From: JAWXBM01 sp034440115
Lineage (GTDB): Bacteria; Pseudomonadota; Gammaproteobacteria; Xanthomonadales; SZUA-36
Assembly (NCBI GenBank): GCA_034440115.1
Contig: JAWXBM010000140.1
Coordinates: forward strand, 1-36,466
DNA: 36,466 bases
Direction: 5' to 3'
This document shows positions 33,136 to 36,466 of this stretch, in pieces. The notes under the pieces were generated by a model. That model was not told where the DNA came from. It searched no databases and was given only the letters and a program-made list of their open reading frames with translations. The translations under genes and the position numbers were made by a program. Within the stretch, counting starts at the first letter, position 1, and each line of letters starts with the position of its first letter.

Positions 33136-33731
33136 TACGCTACTCCCTCGGGACTTACGCCAATCATCAAGGTCTTGTCATCGATGAAGCTATAGGGCGG
33201 TATGCGTAAATTGGTGGGTGCAGGTACACCTTTGTAAACCCGTCCCGCCATATCAAATTTGGATTTGTGGCAAGGGCAGAAAAAGCCGCCTTTCCAGTCA
33301 TCGTCAAAAGGTTCTGGCCCCACCGTCGGGATCATCTGTGGCACACAGCCCAGATGGGTGCATTGCATGTTGACCACAAAATACTCCTCATTCGATGCCC
33401 GACCTTCATTCTGGGCGAATGAGGGCTGTTCGGATTCCTGCGAGGACGGATCGCGCAAGCGTGCCTCGAGTTCTGGCAATAAACTCAGTGTTTCTTTGCT
33501 ACGGCGCAGTATTCCGATGGTCTGGCCACGCCACTGCACTTTGAGCAGTTGGCCAGGTTCCAGCCCTTCAAAATTGACCTGTACCGGCGCGCCGAAGGCT
33601 TGCGCCTTGGCACTGGGCATCCAGGACTCAAGAAAAGGTATTGCAGCGATTCCTGCTCCTGTAGCACCTACGACCGAAGTCGTGGCGATCAGAAACCGGC
33701 GCCGCCCATTGTTCACGCCATCAATTGGCAT
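33135..33731 (-). CDS. petA: Rieske iron-sulfur subunit of the bc1 complex
   Basis: The protein accepts electrons from ubiquinol through a 2Fe-2S cluster. From ATG 33729-33731 it has 198 residues. It begins with a twin-arginine-type signal anchor (GRRRFLIATT, then a hydrophobic stretch) typical of uncleaved Rieske proteins. Cluster ligands are C124 and H126 in CTHLGC and C152 and H155 in CPCHKS, with C129 and C154 positioned for the disulfide. The longer open frame upstream lacks conservation. Confidence 0.96.
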   Translation of the reverse strand: MPIDGVNNGRRRFLIATTSVVGATGAGIAAIPFLESWMPSAKAQAFGAPVQVNFEGLEPGQLLKVQWRGQTIGILRRSKETLSLLPELEARLRDPSSQESEQPSFAQNEGRASNEEYFVVNMQCTHLGCVPQMIPTVGPEPFDDDWKGGFFCPCHKSKFDMAGRVYKGVPAPTNLRIPPYSFIDDKTLMIGVSPEGVA

Positions 33732-33853
33732 CAGTATATATCTCCAGCTGGAGGGTTTCCCTGCGGGGTTTGCGTCGTTTATGACAGGCTTTAACAGCGG
33801 CTTGGCTTGCGCTTTTACCAAGTTCGCTGATTTTCCGGCCATCCAAAAGCGGC

Positions 33854-33882
33854 ATTTTATCCGAAAGGCGCCATGTGAAACA
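33854..33882 (-). promoter_or_regulatory. Candidate promoter of the petABC operon
   Basis: On the minus strand TAAAAT (33854-33859, 5/6 match) follows a weak TTGTTT about 18 bp upstream. It would leave a leader of roughly 115 nt before petA. A TAGAAT (33896-33901) on the opposite strand could serve degS, but its -35 is poor. The divergent region is short, so the two promoters probably overlap. Confidence 0.45.
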
Positions 33883-33965
33883 ACGCATTTGCAGATAGAA
33901 TGCGCTCTCGGCCCCCTGACCCGTCATTTCAAGCGCTTGCTGCAGACCCATATCCGGGTAATCTC

Positions 33966-35093
33966 ATGAAAAAAGTTTCACAAATAGTCGTTTTCCTGTT
34001 CAAAACCCTGGTAGCCGGCTTGGCTATGGCCTTTGTTGTACTGTATTTCTGGCCGCAGTTTGTTCATCCTGAAGATACTGGTAGTTCCACAATACCTGCA
34101 ACAGAGGCGAAAGGCACTGCACTTCCAACTGGGCCTTTTTCTTATGCCGACGCCGTGGATCTGGCCGCTCCAGCAGTAGTCAGCATCTATACCACATCGC
34201 TGGATCCACAACCGGTGGACGCTGAGACCCAGGAAAGGCTCGGCAACAGAATGCTTTACCGTATGCGTCGGGACATGGGTTCCGGTGTGCTGGTCAGCGA
34301 AGACGGTTATATCCTGACCAACCACCACGTGATCAGCGGTGCTCAGAATATTCAGATTGGCTTGTGGGACGGTCGCATCGCATCTGCCCAGGTGGTTGGA
34401 TCTGACCCACAAACCGATCTTGCTGTGCTCAAGACCAACCAGAACGGCTTACCCATCATTCCCTTCAAGGATGAGGTGCCGGTGCGCGTAGGCGATGTCG
34501 TGCTGGCCATTGGCAATGCTTTAGGCCTGAGCCATACAGTTACCATGGGCATAGTCAGTGCCACCGAGCGCAACACCTTGGATTCATTTGCTTTTGAAGG
34601 ATTCATCCAAACCGATGCGGCGATCAATGCCGGCAACAGTGGTGGTGCTCTGATCAACGCCCGCGGCGACCTGATCGGCATCAATACCCGCCATCTGGGC
34701 GGCTCGACCGGTGCCCAGAACATCGGCTTTGCCATCCCCATGGCCACAGCGCGGGAAGTAATGAAGCAGATAATCGACTACGGATCTGTCAGGCGCGGCT
34801 GGTTGGGTGCCTGGGTGGGGAATTTGTCACCGGACAACTTAGCGGATGCCAATCCGCAGTTGACTGGTTTGGCGGTACGAAAAGTGTTTCGCGATGGACC
34901 GGCCTGGCAGGCCGGGATCCGGCAGGGGGACGAAATCATCCGCTTGAATGGCGATACCAAGCTTGAGGCCTTGCCCTTTGAACTCAAGATTGCCGGTTTG
35001 TTGCCGGGGACACGGGTGGAGCTTGAAGTCAATCGCAACGGGCAGCGGTTTGAAACCTACGCTACGCTGATTCAACAACCACCGACGGATTAG
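33966..35093 (+). CDS. algW: DegS/AlgW-type periplasmic serine protease
   Basis: The 375-residue protein has one N-terminal membrane anchor (about 6-28). A trypsin-like HtrA domain follows, with H121 (TNHHVIS), D151 (DLAVLK) and S225 (GNSGGAL). A single PDZ domain (about 275-372) completes it. This DegS/AlgW architecture cleaves the anti-sigma factor RseA/MucA when the PDZ domain senses misfolded outer-membrane proteins, activating the sigma-E/AlgU envelope response. The ATG at 33966 is chosen because it begins the signal anchor. It is divergent from petA and convergent with dcd. Confidence 0.94.
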   Translation: MKKVSQIVVFLFKTLVAGLAMAFVVLYFWPQFVHPEDTGSSTIPATEAKGTALPTGPFSYADAVDLAAPAVVSIYTTSLDPQPVDAETQERLGNRMLYRMRRDMGSGVLVSEDGYILTNHHVISGAQNIQIGLWDGRIASAQVVGSDPQTDLAVLKTNQNGLPIIPFKDEVPVRVGDVVLAIGNALGLSHTVTMGIVSATERNTLDSFAFEGFIQTDAAINAGNSGGALINARGDLIGINTRHLGGSTGAQNIGFAIPMATAREVMKQIIDYGSVRRGWLGAWVGNLSPDNLADANPQLTGLAVRKVFRDGPAWQAGIRQGDEIIRLNGDTKLEALPFELKIAGLLPGTRVELEVNRNGQRFETYATLIQQPPTD

Positions 35094-35104
35094 GGCTTGA
35101 TTAT

Positions 35105-35136
35105 GCTCTGAATAAATCTGAGATTTCCCGGTTACC
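35105..35136 (+). repeat. Dispersed hairpin repeat, short remnant D (degS-dcd)
   Basis: GCTCTGAATAAATC (35105-35118) is identical to the end of H5 in copies B and C read in the transcribed direction. It continues as a shrunken hairpin AAATC-TGA-GATTT and ends GGTTACC. It lies 12 bp after the protease stop. It is too small to be certain of common origin, but the 14-base identity and the position fit. Confidence 0.6.
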
Positions 35137-35147
35137 TCGGCAGTTTA

Positions 35148-35717
35148 TTAAGCTCGCGGTAAGGTAACGCCTTTCTGGCCCTGGTATTTGCCTTGCCTGT
35201 CAGCGTAAGACATTTCACATACTTCATCAGATTCAAAAAACAAAAACTGCGCCACACCCTCATTGGCATATATCTTGGCCGGCAATGGGGTGGTATTGGA
35301 GAATTCCAGGGTTACATGCCCTTCCCATTCCGGCTCCAGCGGCGTGACATTCACAATAATTCCGCAGCGGGCATAGGTTGACTTACCCAGACAGATGGTC
35401 AGCACATTGCGTGGAATGCGAAAGTATTCGACGGTGTGTGCCAGTGCAAACGAATTCGGCGGAATGATGCAGAAATCGGCCGTGAAATCCACGAAGCTGT
35501 TGGCATCGAAGTTTTTCGGATCGACCACCGCTGAATTGATGTTGGTGAATATCTTGAATTCGCGCGCACAACGTACGTCGTAGCCGTAGCTGGACGTGCC
35601 GTAAGATATCATGCTGTTGCCCTCGGCACTGCGCCTGACCTGACCAGGCTCAAACGGCTCTATCATGTTGTGTGACGCAGCCATGCGGCGTATCCAACGA
35701 TCAGACTTGATGCTCAC
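35148..35717 (-). CDS. dcd: dCTP deaminase
   Basis: Dcd converts dCTP to dUTP, feeding dTMP synthesis through Dut. The 189-residue protein is near-identical in pattern to Pseudomonas Dcd: MSIKSDRWIRRMA, SSYGYDVRCA, CLGKSTYARCGI, VTPLEPEWEGHVTLEFSN with the catalytic Glu, and GKYQGQKGVTLPRA at the end. The start is GTG (35715-35717) with GGAG 7 bases upstream. It follows mrp, as in Pseudomonas. Confidence 0.98.
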   Translation of the reverse strand: MSIKSDRWIRRMAASHNMIEPFEPGQVRRSAEGNSMISYGTSSYGYDVRCAREFKIFTNINSAVVDPKNFDANSFVDFTADFCIIPPNSFALAHTVEYFRIPRNVLTICLGKSTYARCGIIVNVTPLEPEWEGHVTLEFSNTTPLPAKIYANEGVAQFLFFESDEVCEMSYADRQGKYQGQKGVTLPRA

Positions 35718-35735
35718 TTGTCACTCCGTTCCATT

Positions 35736-35765
35736 AAAGGTTTTGGACAAAGGTTTTGGGCAAAG
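35736..35765. repeat. 13-bp tandem duplication between mrp and dcd
   Basis: AAAGGTTTTGG(A/G)C occurs twice head to tail (35736-35748 and 35749-35761), followed by a third partial AAAG. It lies just upstream of dcd in the short mrp-dcd spacer. Confidence 0.7.
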
Positions 35766-35798
35766 TTCTGGCAGATTTCTTGCGCGAATTGGTGTTTA

Positions 35799-35836
35799 TC
35801 CACCTTTAGCGGTTTTCCACCTTTAGCGGTTTTCCA
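35799..35836. repeat. 17-bp tandem duplication across the mrp stop codon
   Basis: CCACCTTTAGCGGTTTT occurs twice in a row and is followed by CCA. The copy nearer the gene contains the mrp stop codon (35823-35825) and encodes the last residues, so the duplication copied the gene end into the spacer. Confidence 0.75.
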
Positions 35837-36466
35837 ATTGAATGGTGGGCAAATTCAGTTCCAGTGAGCGTGGCAGTTGCGACAACTCAATGGCCACGCG
35901 CCGGGAACATTCCATATAGCTGGCGCTGATTTCCGAATCAGGGTCTGCAACCACGGTGGGATTGCCCGCATCCAGGTCAGCACGAATGCGCATGGCCAGC
36001 GGCAATTGACCCAACAAGGGCAGATTGAAATCGGCCGACATGCTGGCACCACCACCGCTGCCGAAAATGGCCTCTTCATGACCACATTGGCTGCAGATAT
36101 GGGTGCTCATATTCTCGACCACGCCCAACACCGTCATATTGACCTTGCGGAACATCTGCACCGCTTTGCGTGCGTCCAGCAGGGCAATGTCTTGGGGCGT
36201 GGTAACCACCACGCAGGCGCTGACCGGTACTTTCTGCGCCAGCGTCAATTGAATATCGCCGGTTCCAGGCGGTAAGTCGATCACCAGATAATCCAGGCTT
36301 TGCCAGTTGGTTTCGCCCAGCAGTTGCTGCAAGGCCGAAGTCACCATCGGGCCGCGCCAGATCATGGGTGTGTCTTCTTCCACCATAAAACCTATGGACA
36401 TCACCTGCAGGCCATGCGCCCGTTGTGGAATGATGCGTTTGCCATCAGTTTCCGGCCGGCCGGAAA
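35823..36466 (-). CDS. apbC: Iron-sulfur cluster carrier ATPase Mrp/ApbC, C-terminal part
   Basis: The gene runs off the right edge; 213 codons plus stop are present. The fragment begins GRPETDGKRIIPQRAHGL and continues GFMVEEDTPMIWRGPMV. It has the deviant Walker-type ATPase region DYLVIDLPPGTGDIQLTLAQ and VVTTPQDIALLDARKAVQMF. The cluster-binding CSQC lies in STHICSQCGHEEAIFG, where CxxC bridges the Fe-S cluster in the dimer. Mrp proteins carry 4Fe-4S clusters to apo-enzymes. It lies upstream of dcd, as in Pseudomonas; metG would be expected beyond the edge on the opposite strand. Confidence 0.96.
   Translation of the reverse strand, partial: SGRPETDGKRIIPQRAHGLQVMSIGFMVEEDTPMIWRGPMVTSALQQLLGETNWQSLDYLVIDLPPGTGDIQLTLAQKVPVSACVVVTTPQDIALLDARKAVQMFRKVNMTVLGVVENMSTHICSQCGHEEAIFGSGGGASMSADFNLPLLGQLPLAMRIRADLDAGNPTVVADPDSEISASYMECSRRVAIELSQLPRSLELNLPTIQLENR

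Noticed and set aside
36449..36466. Perfect 18-bp palindrome TTTCCGGCCGGCCGGAAA at the right edge
   Set aside because: It encodes the conserved GRPE part of Mrp in frame, and it is cut by the window edge. Chance symmetry in a GC-rich coding stretch is the simpler reading.

Overview
This is chromosomal core-genome DNA from a gammaproteobacterium. The gene order closely follows the Pseudomonas-type arrangement. Blocks recognisable from Pseudomonas are tRNA-tuf; ychF-pth-rplY-prs-tRNA(Gln)-ispE-lolB-TPR/hemA-prfA; miaB-phoH-ybeY-corC; rlmE-ftsH-folP-glmM with yhbY; surE-pcm-yqaA-nlpD-rpoS; petABC-sspA-sspB; degS/algW; and mrp-dcd. Their juxtaposition differs from Pseudomonas itself, and base composition is moderate (about half G+C by eye), so a marine or related lineage near Pseudomonadales/Cellvibrionales is plausible. 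The genus cannot be fixed from the sequence alone. I see no prophage, insertion sequence, CRISPR array or integron.

Layout: 1-760 is the start of an elongation factor Tu gene preceded by tRNA-Thr, tRNA-Gly and tRNA-Tyr, all leftward from one strong promoter near 730-756. 848-1609 encodes a Lys/Ala/Ser-rich histone-H1-like protein with an acidic tail. 1735-8737 is a leftward housekeeping series for translation (ychF, pth, L25/Ctc), PRPP and isoprenoid synthesis, and lipoprotein localisation (lolB and a TPR lipoprotein). It diverges from hemA-prfA (8901-11263), which links haem synthesis to translation termination. 11248-16271 runs leftward from miaB through phoH, ybeY and corC. It ends in a membrane protein of the DUF4105/Lnb family exactly where lnt is usually found. 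16452-18726 is the tdh-kbl threonine degradation pair. 18771-23914 is rlmE-ftsH-folP-glmM. 24053-24756 holds yhbY and a small Mth938-like gene. 24787-28855 is surE-pcm-yqaA-nlpD-rpoS. 28974-29860 holds an Smr-domain gene and a DUF3301 gene. 29883-33731 is the cytochrome bc1 operon followed by the stringent starvation genes. 33966-35093 is a DegS/AlgW-type periplasmic protease, and dcd and the end of mrp close the window.

Two observations stand out. First, a DUF4105 (Lnb-type lipoprotein N-acyltransferase) protein with conserved His and Cys occupies the lnt position after corC, and no lnt is visible, which suggests replacement of the canonical apolipoprotein N-acyltransferase. Second, a dispersed repeat of about 160-170 bp folds into five consecutive hairpins. 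It is present in two full copies (before ftsH and before sspA), one truncated copy (folP-glmM) and one short remnant (degS-dcd). Every copy lies in the same transcriptional orientation just downstream of a gene end.

Smaller points are unusually frequent TTG and GTG starts in core genes (lolB, ispE, prfA, folP and ftsH on TTG), short 13-17 bp tandem duplications at gene edges (ychF, tdh, dcd-mrp), a strong terminator separating ftsH from folP, and absence of prmC after prfA.
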